Source: JBHJOF01 sp050330055 (lineage in GTDB: Bacteria; Pseudomonadota; Alphaproteobacteria; Kiloniellales; JAKSDN01). Taken from it: 23,046 nt of DNA. The position numbers and the translations under genes are program-made. The stretch spans positions 1 through 23,046 of the forward strand of contig JBHJOF010000352.1 of assembly GCA_050330055.1 (NCBI GenBank), read 5' to 3'. The notes below the pieces were generated by a model. That model had not been told where the DNA came from. It saw only the letters and a program-made list of their open reading frames with translations, and did no database searches. Shown in pieces: positions 1-8,290 of this stretch. Numbering within the stretch: position 1 is the first letter of the stretch; each line of letters begins with the position of its first letter.

Positions 1-2
1 CG

Positions 3-533
3 GCCCTGGCTGCGGCCGAGCCGCTGCAGGAGGAGCTGGCCGGCGAGCCGCAGCCGCTCTGGCTGTTCGGGGCCGGGCACGTCGGCCGCGCCATCGTGCG
101 CGCCTTGGCGCCGCTGCCCTTCGCCGTCTGCTGGGTGGACGGCCGTCCCGGCATCTTTCCGCATGAGACGCCGGATAACGCCACGGTCGAGCCCTGCGAT
201 CCGCCCTGGCAAGCTGTCGCGCGCGCGCCCTCGGGCGCCTTCTTTCTCACCATGACGCACAAGCACGAATCCGACTACGCGGTCTGCGAGGCGGTACTGC
301 GCCGCGGCGACGCCGCCTACCTCGGCATGATCGGTTCGGACGCCAAGCGCGAGCGTGGCCTGCGCTGGCTGGCGGACAAGGGCCTGTCGGCCGCGCAGAT
401 TGCGCGCGTGACCTGCCCGATCGGGCTGCCCGGCATCGAGGGCAAGGAGCCGGCGGTCATCGCCGCCGCCGTCGCGGCCGACCTGCTTCTGCGCCGCGAG
501 GCGCGCCTGCAGGAGATGGAGGGTGCCGCGTGA
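3..533 (+). CDS. xdhC: XdhC family protein, xanthine dehydrogenase accessory factor (5' truncated)
   Basis: The frame is open from base 3, so the gene begins outside the window and only about 176 C-terminal residues are present. XdhC proteins bind molybdenum cofactor and help insert the sulfurated form into xanthine dehydrogenase. The visible part carries the Rossmann nucleotide-binding motif of the XdhC C-terminal domain (LWLFGAGHVGRAI, about bases 57-95). The conserved blocks TMTHKHESD, YLGMIGSDAKR and CPIGLPGIEGKEPAVIA follow. The internal GTG at 96 lies inside the Rossmann motif and is not the real start. The stop codon overlaps the next start by four bases (GTGA), implying translational coupling with the guanine deaminase gene. 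The xdhA and xdhB genes would be expected upstream, outside the window. Confidence 0.93.
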   Translation, partial: ALAAAEPLQEELAGEPQPLWLFGAGHVGRAIVRALAPLPFAVCWVDGRPGIFPHETPDNATVEPCDPPWQAVARAPSGAFFLTMTHKHESDYAVCEAVLRRGDAAYLGMIGSDAKRERGLRWLADKGLSAAQIARVTCPIGLPGIEGKEPAVIAAAVAADLLLRREARLQEMEGAA

Positions 534-1006
534 GCGACCGCGTGGAAGAGCTGATGCGCCGCGCCATCACGCTCGGCGCCAAGCACATGCGCGCCGGGGC
601 GGGCGGCCCCTTCGGGGCGGTCATCGCGCGCGACGGCCAGGTGATCGCCGAGGGCGTCAACCGGGTCACCAGCACCAACGATCCGACGGCACACGCCGAG
701 ATCGCGGCGATCCGCGCCGCCTGCCAGGCGCTCGGCCACTTCAGCCTGGAGGAATGCGAGATCTACAGCAGCTGCGAGCCCTGTCCCATGTGTCTGGGCG
801 CGATCTACTGGGCGCGGCTCGGCGCGCTCTACTTCGCCAACACACGGGCCGACGCGGCCGCCATCGGCTTCGACGACGACCACATCTATCGGGAGATCCC
901 CAAGCCCCTCAGGGAGCGGGAGATCCCGACCCTGCGCATGTTGCTGCCCGAGGCCAAGGAGCTCTTCGAGGAATGGCGGGCCATGCCGGACAAGGTGATG
1001 TACTAG
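530..1006 (+). CDS. guaD: Guanine deaminase, cytidine-deaminase-fold type
   Basis: A 158-residue enzyme predicted to hydrolyse guanine to xanthine and ammonia, feeding xanthine dehydrogenase. It has the zinc site of the cytidine deaminase superfamily: H55-A-E57 (zinc ligand and proton shuttle) and the PCPMC motif with C85 and C88. The segment IGFDDDHIY (about 112-120) and a C-terminal tyrosine match the short bacterial guanine deaminases such as Bacillus subtilis GuaD, where the tail closes over the neighbouring active site. Length (about 156 residues) also matches. The GTG start overlaps the xdhC stop (GTGA), so the two are co-translated. A tRNA adenosine deaminase (TadA) is the main alternative, but the FDDD block and the xdhC/purine context argue for guanine. 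Confidence 0.9.
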   Translation: MSDRVEELMRRAITLGAKHMRAGAGGPFGAVIARDGQVIAEGVNRVTSTNDPTAHAEIAAIRAACQALGHFSLEECEIYSSCEPCPMCLGAIYWARLGALYFANTRADAAAIGFDDDHIYREIPKPLREREIPTLRMLLPEAKELFEEWRAMPDKVMY

Positions 1007-1043
1007 GGAGGACGCGCGTGGTGATGTTGCGCAGTGCTCTTTC

Positions 1044-1179
1044 GGCGCTTCGCGCCAGCCCCCCTCCCGGCGCTGCGCGCCGGCCTCCCCCTCGAGGGGG
1101 GAGGCTAATTGGTTGCCGCCGCTCATCTTTTCCCTCCCCCCTTGAGGGGGAGGGTTGGGAAGGGGGCGCCCGCGAAGCG
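1044..1179. repeat. GC-rich palindromic repeat element, copy 1
   Basis: Between guaD and the importer ATPase lies a compound palindrome. One hairpin spans 1084-1104 (CCTCCCCC arm, reverse GGGGGAGG arm). A second is at 1132-1154, with 9-bp arms CCCTCCCCC/GGGGGAGGG and a 5-base loop. C-rich (1059-1068) and G-rich (1157-1166) outer arms can also pair imperfectly, giving a cloverleaf-like fold. Flanks GGCGCTTCGCGCC and CCCGCGAAGCG also mirror each other in part. A second copy with the same 9-bp arms lies at 8291-8387. Dispersed palindromes of this look are common between genes in Alphaproteobacteria. An in-frame ATG at 1109 inside the element extends the next gene's frame but is not a plausible start. 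Confidence 0.8.
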
Positions 1180-1228
1180 GACAACAGAAGACCAGTACTT
1201 TGCGGCGCGGGGGCACAAGGGGGACTTC

Positions 1229-2785
1229 ATGGCGGAGGGTGACGCGGTGCGGACGGCGCAGCTCGAGCTGCGCGAGATCAGCAAGGCCTTTCCGGGCTGC
1301 CTGGCCAACGACCGCGTCGGCCTCAGCGTTGCGCCGGGTGAGATCCACGCTCTCTTGGGCGAGAACGGCGCCGGCAAGAGCACCCTGGTGAAGATCATCT
1401 ACGGCGTGCTGCGCGCCGATTCCGGGCAGATGCTGTGGCAGGGCGCGCCCGTCGAGATCCACAGTCCGAACCAGGCGCGACGGCTCGGCATCGGCATGGT
1501 GTTCCAGCACTTCTCGCTGTTCGAGGCCATGACGGTGACCGAGAACATTGCGCTCGGCATCGGCGGCGACTTCAACCTGGGCCGCCTGGCCGCCAAGGTG
1601 CGCGAGGTCTCAGAGGCCTATGGTCTGCCGCTCGATCCGCGCCGCTATGTACACAGCCTCTCGGTCGGCGAGCGCCAGCGCATCGAGGTCGTGCGCTGCC
1701 TGCTGCAGAACCCCCGCCTCCTGATCATGGACGAGCCGACCTCCGTACTGACGCCGCAGGAGGTCGAGCGCCTGTTCGAGACCCTGCGGCGCCTCTCGGG
1801 CGAGGGCGTCGCCATCCTCTACATCAGCCATAAGCTGGAGGAGATTCGCGCGCTCTGCCACAGGGCCACGGTGCTGCGCGGCGGCCGCGTGGTCGGCGAG
1901 TGCGACCCGCGCACCACGAGCACACAGGCCATGGCACAAATGATGATCGGTGGGGACATCAAGGCGCCGGACTACACGCACGGCCGCCGGGCCGGCGAGC
2001 AGCGCCTCAAGCTGCAGGGCCTGTCGCTCGCCGCCGACGACCAGTTCGGCACCGACCTGCAGGAGATCGGCTTCGAGGTGCGGGGCGGCGAGATCGTCGG
2101 CATCGCCGGCGTCGCCGGCAACGGCCAGGGCGAGCTGATGGCGGCACTGACCGGCGAACGCCTGAGTGACAGCGCAGAGGCGATTGCCATTCTGGGCCGG
2201 CCGGTCGGCCGCCGCGGCCCGCGCGCCCGCCGCGCGCTCGGCGCCGCCTTCGTGCCGGAAGGCCGGCTCGGCCACGGCGCGGTGCCGGAGATGAACCTGT
2301 CCGACAACGCCTATCTCAGCGGCTACGAGCGCCTCGGCCTGACCCGCGGCGGCCTGATCGACGGTGCCGGGCGCGACGCCTACGCCAAGCGCATCGTCGC
2401 CGACTTCGACGTCCGCACGCACGGCATCGAGGCCGATGCCAACTCGCTGTCCGGCGGCAATCTGCAGAAGTTCATCGTCGGCCGCGAGATCCTGCAGGAA
2501 CCGCGCCTGATCGTCGTGGCGCAGCCGACCTGGGGCGTCGACGCGGGGGCCACGGCCGCGATCCACCGCGCGCTGATTCGTCTGGCCGATGCCGGGGCGG
2601 CGATCCTGGTGATCTCGCAGGACCTGGACGAGCTGCTTTCGCTCTGTGATGGCTTTCACGTCATCAACGAGGGGCGCCTGTCGCGCAGCCTCGATCCCAC
2701 GACTGCCTCGCGCGAGGAGATCGGCCTCTTGATGGGCGGCGTCCACGGCGAGCGAAGCCGCGGCGAGGCGAGCCATGCTGCTTAG
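1229..2785 (+). CDS. BMP-type nucleoside/purine ABC transporter, ATP-binding protein (double domain)
   Basis: A 518-residue tandem ATPase that energises import of nucleosides or purine bases at the inner membrane. Domain 1 has Walker A GENGAGKST (44-52), Q-loop VFQH (91-94), signature LSVGERQR (144-151), Walker B LLIMDEPT (164-171) and the switch histidine H201. Domain 2 is degenerate, as usual in this family: GVAGNGQGEL replaces Walker A (294-303), the signature LSGGNLQK is intact (407-414), and AQPTWGVD stands where DEPT would be. The ATG at 1229 is chosen because AAGGGGGA sits just upstream and the family homology begins soon after. Longer frames run into the palindromic repeat. The 3' end overlaps the first permease by 11 bases. 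The gene corresponds to nupO/yufO-type ATPases. The substrate is inferred from neighbours. Confidence 0.93.
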   Translation: MAEGDAVRTAQLELREISKAFPGCLANDRVGLSVAPGEIHALLGENGAGKSTLVKIIYGVLRADSGQMLWQGAPVEIHSPNQARRLGIGMVFQHFSLFEAMTVTENIALGIGGDFNLGRLAAKVREVSEAYGLPLDPRRYVHSLSVGERQRIEVVRCLLQNPRLLIMDEPTSVLTPQEVERLFETLRRLSGEGVAILYISHKLEEIRALCHRATVLRGGRVVGECDPRTTSTQAMAQMMIGGDIKAPDYTHGRRAGEQRLKLQGLSLAADDQFGTDLQEIGFEVRGGEIVGIAGVAGNGQGELMAALTGERLSDSAEAIAILGRPVGRRGPRARRALGAAFVPEGRLGHGAVPEMNLSDNAYLSGYERLGLTRGGLIDGAGRDAYAKRIVADFDVRTHGIEADANSLSGGNLQKFIVGREILQEPRLIVVAQPTWGVDAGATAAIHRALIRLADAGAAILVISQDLDELLSLCDGFHVINEGRLSRSLDPTTASREEIGLLMGGVHGERSRGEASHAA

Positions 2786-3869
2786 GCTCGAGCGACGCGG
2801 AGAAGCCTCGCATCGCCTGGTCTACCTGACACCCTTCCTGGCGTTGCTGCTGACCCTGCTCGGCGGCTGCGTGCTGTTCGGCTTGATGGGCTACGACCCC
2901 TTGCTCGCGCTCTACACCTTCTTCGTGCGGCCGATCAGCGGCGATTTCGAGTACGGGCTCGCCGAGCTGGGGATCAAGGCGACGCCGATCGTGCTCTGCG
3001 CCCTCGGCCTGGCGCTGGGGTTCCGCGCCAATGTCTGGAACATCGGCGCGGAGGGCCAGTTGATCGTCGGCGCGATCGCCGGCGGCGGTCTGGCGCTGTG
3101 GTTCTATGACAGCGACAGCCTTCTTCTGCTGCCGTCCATGATCCTTGCCGGCACGGCCGGCGGCATGGCCTGGGCGGCGATCCCGGCCTGGCTCAAGACG
3201 CGCTTCAACGCCAACGAGATTCTGACCAGCCTGATGCTGACCTACGTGGCGCTGCTGCTGTTCAGCACCCTGGTGCACGGGCCCTGGCGCGATCCGGAGG
3301 GCTACAACTTCCCCGAATCCCGCATGTTCGGAGCGGCGGCGACCCTGCCGATCATCTGGGAAGGCACGCGGCTGCACATCGGCGCGCTCGTTGCCCTGGC
3401 GGTCGCGGCGCTCGTCTGGGTCGTGCTGAGCCGTACCCTGATCGGCTTCCAGATCAAGGTGATCGGCGCCGCCCCGCGGGCCGCGGGCTATGCCGGCTTC
3501 AGCCGCAACCGCGTGATCTGGCTCACCCTGCTGGTCAGCGGCGGCCTGGCGGGCCTGGCCGGACTCTTCGAGGTTGCCGGTCCGGTCGGTCAGCTCGTGG
3601 CGGGCTTCTCGCCCGGCTACGGCTTCACCGGCATCATCGTCGCCTTCCTGGGCCGCTTGCATCCGGTCGGCATCGTGCTGGCCGGACTGCTGGTGGCATT
3701 GTCCTACCTCGGAGGCGAGACGGTTCAGATCGAGATGGGCCTGCCGCAGGCGGTGACCGGCGTGTTCCAGGGCATGCTGCTGTTCTTCCTGCTCGGCACC
3801 GACGTGCTGGTGCGCTATCGCCTGCGCCTCGCCCGAACAGCGGCGCGGTTAGGGAGCACCGCGTCATGA
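2775..3869 (+). CDS. BMP-type nucleoside/purine ABC transporter, permease 1
   Basis: A 364-residue polytopic inner-membrane protein, one of two permeases of the importer (NupP/YufP-like, BPD_transp_2 fold). A hydrophobic segment starts near residue 17 and several more follow. The family signature ALGLALGFRANVWNIGAEGQ ends near residue 95 and forms the region that contacts the ATPase. The long periplasmic segment between helices around residues 170-195 (HGPWRDPEGYNFPES) is typical of the larger of the two permeases. Its start lies inside the end of the ATPase gene and its stop overlaps the next start (ATGA at 3866), so stoichiometric coupled translation is likely. Confidence 0.93.
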   Translation: MLLRLERRGEASHRLVYLTPFLALLLTLLGGCVLFGLMGYDPLLALYTFFVRPISGDFEYGLAELGIKATPIVLCALGLALGFRANVWNIGAEGQLIVGAIAGGGLALWFYDSDSLLLLPSMILAGTAGGMAWAAIPAWLKTRFNANEILTSLMLTYVALLLFSTLVHGPWRDPEGYNFPESRMFGAAATLPIIWEGTRLHIGALVALAVAALVWVVLSRTLIGFQIKVIGAAPRAAGYAGFSRNRVIWLTLLVSGGLAGLAGLFEVAGPVGQLVAGFSPGYGFTGIIVAFLGRLHPVGIVLAGLLVALSYLGGETVQIEMGLPQAVTGVFQGMLLFFLLGTDVLVRYRLRLARTAARLGSTAS

Positions 3870-4798
3870 GCGGCGATCTGGTCTGGCTGGTGCCGACCAT
3901 CCTGACGGTGGTGAGCGCCTCGACGCCGCTGCTGCTGGCGGCTTTGGGCGAGCTGGTGGTCGAGAAGTCCGGCGTCCTCAACCTGGGCGTCGAGGGCATG
4001 ATGCTGGTCGGCGCCATCGCCGCCTTCGCCACCGGGGTGACCACGGGAAGCTGGCCGCTCGCCATCCTGGCCGGCGCCCTGGGCGGCCTGGTCATGGCGT
4101 TCCTCTTCGGCGTCCTGACCCTCTCGCTGCTGGCCAATCAGGTGGCCACCGGCCTGGCGCTCACCATCTTCGGCGTGGGGCTGAGCGCGCTCATGGGCGC
4201 CAGCTTCGTCGGCGTACCCTTTCCGGCCCTGCCCAAGCTGGCCATCGCCGGTCTCTCCGACCTGCCGATCGTCGGGCCGCTGCTTTTTGCCCACGACCTG
4301 CTGGTGTATCTTTCCTTCGTGATGGTCGCGGCGGTCGCCTGGTTCCTGGTCCGCACAAGGGCCGGGCTGGTGCTGCGGGCGGTCGGCGAGAACCAGGAGG
4401 CGGGCCATTCCATCGGCTATCCGGTCATCCGCATCCGCTATCTGGCGGTGCTGTTCGGCGGCGCCATGTGCGGCCTGGGCGGCGCCTACCTGTCGCTGGC
4501 GCACACGCCGATGTGGATCGAGAACATGACCGCCGGGCGGGGTTGGATCGCGCTTGCCCTGGTCGTCTTCGCGACCTGGCGGCCGGGCCGCGTGCTGTTG
4601 GGCGCCTACATGTTCGGCGGCATCACCATCCTGCAGCTGCACGCCCAGGGCATCGGCCTGGAGGTGCCCTCGCAGCTGCTCTCCATGCTGCCATACCTGG
4701 CGACCATTCTGGTGCTGGTGCTGATCTCCAAGGACAGTGCCCGGGTGCGCATCAACGCCCCGGCCTGTCTTGGCAAGGTGTTTCATCCGGCGGCCTGA
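3866..4798 (+). CDS. BMP-type nucleoside/purine ABC transporter, permease 2
   Basis: A 310-residue polytopic membrane protein, the shorter partner permease (NupQ/YufQ-like). It shows the conserved block EKSGVLNLGVEGMMLVGA (33-50), the counterpart of the GAEGQ region in permease 1, and hydrophobic segments throughout. A loop TRAGLVLRAVGENQEAGHSIG resembles the cytoplasmic EAA-like coupling loop of this family. It overlaps permease 1 by four bases (ATGA). The stop at 4798 is followed after 40 bases by the binding-protein start, so all four transporter genes form one operon. Together the two permeases form the translocation path. Substrate specificity cannot be read from the sequence. Confidence 0.93.
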   Translation: MSGDLVWLVPTILTVVSASTPLLLAALGELVVEKSGVLNLGVEGMMLVGAIAAFATGVTTGSWPLAILAGALGGLVMAFLFGVLTLSLLANQVATGLALTIFGVGLSALMGASFVGVPFPALPKLAIAGLSDLPIVGPLLFAHDLLVYLSFVMVAAVAWFLVRTRAGLVLRAVGENQEAGHSIGYPVIRIRYLAVLFGGAMCGLGGAYLSLAHTPMWIENMTAGRGWIALALVVFATWRPGRVLLGAYMFGGITILQLHAQGIGLEVPSQLLSMLPYLATILVLVLISKDSARVRINAPACLGKVFHPAA

Positions 4799-4838
4799 GC
4801 CGCCGGTCACGGTGTTCAGTGTGAACAGGGAGCATTCG

Positions 4839-5930
4839 ATGAAACTGCGAAACGTTGCAAGACTCGCCGGCCTTCTGGGCGTTGCGCTGCTGACCGCGCT
4901 CGGCGTCCAGGCCCCGGCGCAGGCCAAGGACAAGATCAAGGTCGGCTTCGTCTACGTCGGGCCGGTCGGCGACCACGGCTGGACCTATCGTCACGACGTC
5001 GGCCGCAAGGCGATCGAGGAAGCGCTCGGCGACAAGGTCGAGACCAGCTTCGTCGAGAGCGTCAAGGAAGGCCCCGACGCCGAGCGGGTGATCCGGCAGA
5101 TGGCGGCGAGCGGTCACGACCTGATCTTCACCACCTCCTTCGGCTTCATGAATCCCACGGTCAAGGTGGCGTCCCAGTTCCCCGACGTGAAGTTCGAGCA
5201 CGCCACGGGCTACAAGCGGGAAGCCAACGTCAGCACCTACATGGCGCGCTTCTACGAAGGCCGCTACATCGCCGGCATAATTGCCGGCAAGGTGACCAAG
5301 TCGAACACCATCGGCTACATCGGCTCCTTCCCGATTCCCGAGGTGGTGCGCGGTATCAACTCCTTCGTGCAGGGCATGCACTCGGTCAATCCGGAGGGCA
5401 AGGTCCGGGTGGTCTGGGTCAATAGCTGGTACGACCCCGGCAAGGAGGCCGATGCGGCCAAGGCGCTGATCGACCAGGGCGCCGACGTCATCCTGCAGCA
5501 CACCGACTCGCCGGCGCCGCTGCAGGTCGCCGAATCGCGCGGCGCTTGGGCCGTCGGCCAGGCCTCCGACATGCGGGCCTTCGCGCCCAAGGCGCAGCTC
5601 ATCGCCATCGTCGACGACTGGGACGGCTACTACGTCAGCCGCGCCCAGGCGGTGCTGGACGGCACCTGGGAGTCGGCGGATACCTGGGGCGGCCTCGACA
5701 CTGGCATGGTCGAGATGGCGCCCTACAACGAGGCGATCCCGGCCGATGTGATCGAACTGGCCAAAGCGGCCGAGGAGGGCATCAAGAACGGCACGCTGCA
5801 CCCCTTCCAGGGTCCGATCACCGACCAGGACGGCAACCTGCGGGTCAAGGAGGGCGAGGCCCTGGGCGACGAGGAGCTGCTGAGAATGGACTGGTACGTG
5901 GCCGGCGTGCTGGACAAGCTGCCCAAGTAG
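4839..5930 (+). CDS. BMP family periplasmic purine/nucleoside-binding protein
   Basis: A 363-residue binding protein that delivers ligand to the importer. The start at 4839 has a ribosome-binding site (CAGGGAG) and gives a clean signal peptide: basic MKLRNVAR, a hydrophobic core and an AQA cleavage site near residue 29. Longer frames would begin inside the permease gene. There is no lipobox cysteine, so it should be soluble in the periplasm, unlike lipoprotein BMP proteins of Firmicutes and spirochaetes. Typical BMP blocks are present: KVGFVYVGPVGDHGWTY (34-50), TTSFGFMNPT (98-107), FEHATGYK (119-126), GSFPIPEVVRGINSF (162-176), DPGKEADAAKALIDQGADVI (199-218) and QHTDSPAPLQ (220-229). A strong terminator follows. 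Position in a purine catabolic cluster suggests a purine base or nucleoside ligand. Confidence 0.93.
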   Translation: MKLRNVARLAGLLGVALLTALGVQAPAQAKDKIKVGFVYVGPVGDHGWTYRHDVGRKAIEEALGDKVETSFVESVKEGPDAERVIRQMAASGHDLIFTTSFGFMNPTVKVASQFPDVKFEHATGYKREANVSTYMARFYEGRYIAGIIAGKVTKSNTIGYIGSFPIPEVVRGINSFVQGMHSVNPEGKVRVVWVNSWYDPGKEADAAKALIDQGADVILQHTDSPAPLQVAESRGAWAVGQASDMRAFAPKAQLIAIVDDWDGYYVSRAQAVLDGTWESADTWGGLDTGMVEMAPYNEAIPADVIELAKAAEEGIKNGTLHPFQGPITDQDGNLRVKEGEALGDEELLRMDWYVAGVLDKLPK

Positions 5931-5949
5931 TCCGGCCAGGGTAGGTCGA

Positions 5950-5990
5950 CGGGGCCGGACGGGCGGATGCCCCTCCGGCCCCGATTGTTT
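5950..5990 (+). terminator. Rho-independent terminator after the purine importer operon
   Basis: Arms CGGGGCCGGA (5950-5959) and TCCGGCCCCG (5974-5983) pair perfectly over 10 bp. An inner GGGC/GCCC stem closes a GGAT loop, and T-rich ATTGTTT follows (5984-5990). It lies 20 bases after the binding-protein stop and before the adenine deaminase gene, so the downstream genes probably have their own promoter or depend on read-through. Confidence 0.85.
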
Positions 5991-6022
5991 AGAGTGCGAC
6001 AGTCCGACTTGCAGGCACCGCC

Positions 6023-7039
6023 ATGAGCGACGTCGTCCGTTTCATCGAGGCCATGCCCAAGGCCGAGCTGCATCTGCACATCGAGGGCACGCTCGAGCCC
6101 GAGCTGATGCTGACGCTGGCCGAGCGCAACCGGGTCAGGCTGCCGTTCAACTCCGTCGAAGAGGTTCGGAAAGCCTATCAGTTCAGTAAACTGCAGGATT
6201 TTCTTGATATCTACTATCAGGGAATGTCGGTGCTGCAGAGCGAGGCCGACTTTTACGACCTGACCTGGGCCTATCTCGAGCGGGCGCGGGCCGACAACGT
6301 CAGCCACGCCGAGATCTTCTTCGATCCGCAGGGCCACACCGAGCGCGGCGTCGCCTTCGAGACCGTGCTGGATGGCATTCATGCCGCCTTGACCGAGGCC
6401 GAGCGTAGCCTCGGCATGACAACGCGGCTGATCCTCTGCTTCCTGCGCCATCTGCCGGCGGAGGCGGCGATGGCGACGCTGGAGCAGGCGCTGCCGCATC
6501 GCGCGCGGCTCTGCGGCGTCGGCCTCGATTCTTCCGAGCGCGGCTTTCCGCCGGGGCCCTTCGCGCCCGTGTTCCAGCGCGCCCGCGAGGCCGGCCTGCA
6601 CTGCGTCGCCCATGCCGGCGAGGAGGGACCGCCGGACTATGTGCGCGACGCTCTGGACAAGCTGGCGGTCGAGCGGATCGACCACGGCGTGCGCGCCATG
6701 GAGGATCCGGCGCTGGTCGCGCGCCTCGCCGCCGAGCAGGTGCCGCTCACCGTCTGTCCCCTGTCGAACCTGCGCCTCTGCGTGGTCGACGACCTGGCGC
6801 GGCATCCGCTGCGGCGCATGCTGGAAGCCGGGCTCTGCGCCACCGTCAACTCGGACGATCCGGCCTACTTCGGCGGCTACGTGACGGAGAACTTCCAGGC
6901 CGCCCAGCAGGCGCTCGAGCTCGGCCGCTCGTCGATCGAGACACTCGGCCGCAACGCCTTCCGGGCCAGCTTTCTCTTCCCCGACGAGAAGGCCGCGGCC
7001 CTGGCAAAGTTCGACGCCTTCGTCGCCGACTTTGCCTGA
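6023..7039 (+). CDS. Adenosine deaminase family protein, probable adenine deaminase
   Basis: A 338-residue amidohydrolase predicted to convert adenine to hypoxanthine. Metal and catalytic residues are all visible: H17 and H19 in HLHIEGTLE, H197 and E200 in HAGEEG, H221 in ERIDHGVRA, and D278-D279 in NSDDPAYFGGY. Several features match the adenine deaminase branch (yeast Aah1, Pseudomonas PA0148) rather than classical adenosine deaminases: the opening AMPKAELHLHIEGTLEPE, the FFDPQGHTERG block (99-109), VGLDSSERGFPP and VCPLSNLRLCV. These are judged from memory of those sequences. The product would feed xanthine dehydrogenase, fitting xdhC, guaD and puuD around it. The puuD start is 25 bases downstream, so the two are likely co-transcribed. 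Adenosine as substrate is not excluded. Confidence 0.88.
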   Translation: MSDVVRFIEAMPKAELHLHIEGTLEPELMLTLAERNRVRLPFNSVEEVRKAYQFSKLQDFLDIYYQGMSVLQSEADFYDLTWAYLERARADNVSHAEIFFDPQGHTERGVAFETVLDGIHAALTEAERSLGMTTRLILCFLRHLPAEAAMATLEQALPHRARLCGVGLDSSERGFPPGPFAPVFQRAREAGLHCVAHAGEEGPPDYVRDALDKLAVERIDHGVRAMEDPALVARLAAEQVPLTVCPLSNLRLCVVDDLARHPLRRMLEAGLCATVNSDDPAYFGGYVTENFQAAQQALELGRSSIETLGRNAFRASFLFPDEKAAALAKFDAFVADFA

Positions 7040-7063
7040 TCTGAGGCCCCGATTGGAGGCGAC

Positions 7064-8260
7064 GTGCTGAGCAGTGTGATCGTTGATTGGCTCGGCCTGC
7101 TGCTGCGCTGGACGCACGTCATGGCCGGCATCATGTGGATCGGCACCTCGTTCTACTTCGTCTGGCTCGACGCCAGCCTGCGCCGACGCGAAGAGGCCAA
7201 GCCGGGTATCGCCGGCGAAAGCTGGATGGTGCACGGCGGTGGCTTCTATCTGGTCGAAAAGTACCAGGTGGCGCCCGAGCGCCTGCCCGAGGAGCTGCAC
7301 TGGTTCAAGTACGAGGCGTACTTCACCTGGATCACCGGCTTCCTGCTGCTGGCGGTGATCTACTACTGGAGCGCCGAGGCCTACCTGATTGATCGGAGTG
7401 TCCTGGACATCTCGCCTGCCGCCGCGATCGGCCTCAGCGTCGCCTCGCTCGCGGCCGGTTGGCTGCTCTATGACGGCCTCTGCCGCTCGCCGGTCGGGCG
7501 GCGGACGGCGCTGCTGGCGGCCGCGGTCTTCATCTTGATCCTGCTCGCTACCTGGGGCTATGGCGCGGCCTTCAGCGGCCGGGCCGCGCTGCTGCATGTC
7601 GGCGCCCTGATCGGCACCATGATGGCCGCCAACGTCTTCATGGTCATCATCCCGAACCAGAAGAAGACCGTCGCGGCGCTCATCGCCGGGCAGGCGCCCG
7701 ATCCGCGCCTGGGTGACCAGGCCAAGCAGCGCTCCCTGCACAACAACTATCTGACGTTGCCCGTCATCCTGACGATGATCGGCAACCACTATCCTCTGCT
7801 CTATGCCGAGGGGCGGCTGGTGCCGGTGGTGGCGGGCGTGGTGCTGATCGGCGTCCTGGTGCGCCACTTCGTCAACAGCCTGGACAGCGGCAAGCGGGAC
7901 GTTTCCTTTAACTTCCTGCTTCCCGGTGCTGCCGTCGTGCTCGCCCTGCTGGTCTGGTTGACGCTCTATCGGCCGGAGGCGGGGGAGGGTCCCGAGGCCG
8001 TCGCCTTCGCTGAGGTGCAGAGCGTGGTGCAACTACGCTGCGCGAGCTGCCATTCGGCCAAGCCGACCGACGAGGACTTCGACGCGCCGCCGGGCGAGGT
8101 GGCCTTCGACACGCCGTCCGACATCAAGCGCCACGCCCAGGGCATCATGACCCAGGCCGTGCTGAGCCAGGCCATGCCGCTCGGCAACAAGACCGGCATG
8201 CAGGAGTCCGAGCGCGCCCTGCTCGGCGCCTGGATCCGCCAAGGCGCCCCACTCGACTGA
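7064..8260 (+). CDS. puuD: PuuD-type membrane urate oxidase (urate hydroxylase) with C-terminal cytochrome c domain
   Basis: A 398-residue protein. The N-terminal part (about 1-300) is an eight-or-so-helix membrane domain starting WLGLLLRWTHVMAGIMWIG, with conserved histidines (H18, H57, H178, H226) that could serve haem or metal. The C-terminal part (about 315-398) is a cytochrome c module with C326-A-S-C329-H330 and a likely axial methionine M371 in QAMPLGNKTGM. This architecture is that of PuuD (DUF989 plus cytochrome c), which oxidises urate to 5-hydroxyisourate and passes electrons to the respiratory chain instead of making peroxide. The GTG start is preceded by GGAGG (7055-7059). It is the last gene of the purine cluster. 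Enzymes for 5-hydroxyisourate hydrolysis and OHCU decarboxylation are not in the window. Confidence 0.92.
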   Translation: MLSSVIVDWLGLLLRWTHVMAGIMWIGTSFYFVWLDASLRRREEAKPGIAGESWMVHGGGFYLVEKYQVAPERLPEELHWFKYEAYFTWITGFLLLAVIYYWSAEAYLIDRSVLDISPAAAIGLSVASLAAGWLLYDGLCRSPVGRRTALLAAAVFILILLATWGYGAAFSGRAALLHVGALIGTMMAANVFMVIIPNQKKTVAALIAGQAPDPRLGDQAKQRSLHNNYLTLPVILTMIGNHYPLLYAEGRLVPVVAGVVLIGVLVRHFVNSLDSGKRDVSFNFLLPGAAVVLALLVWLTLYRPEAGEGPEAVAFAEVQSVVQLRCASCHSAKPTDEDFDAPPGEVAFDTPSDIKRHAQGIMTQAVLSQAMPLGNKTGMQESERALLGAWIRQGAPLD

Positions 8261-8290
8261 TGTGCCCCTCTCGCGCAAGATCGAGTGTCA

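Noticed and set aside
1109..1228. N-terminal extension of the ABC ATPase from an ATG at 1109
   Set aside because: The extra 40 residues are encoded by the palindromic repeat, and a good ribosome site precedes the ATG at 1229.
4839..4926. Lipoprotein signal in the BMP binding protein
   Set aside because: No cysteine occurs in the signal region; the AQA site fits ordinary signal peptidase I cleavage.
5723..8032. A 769-codon antisense open frame over the adenine deaminase and puuD genes
   Set aside because: High GC leaves few stops on the opposite strand. The translated product is Gln/His/Arg-rich without family features, while both sense genes have complete catalytic motifs.
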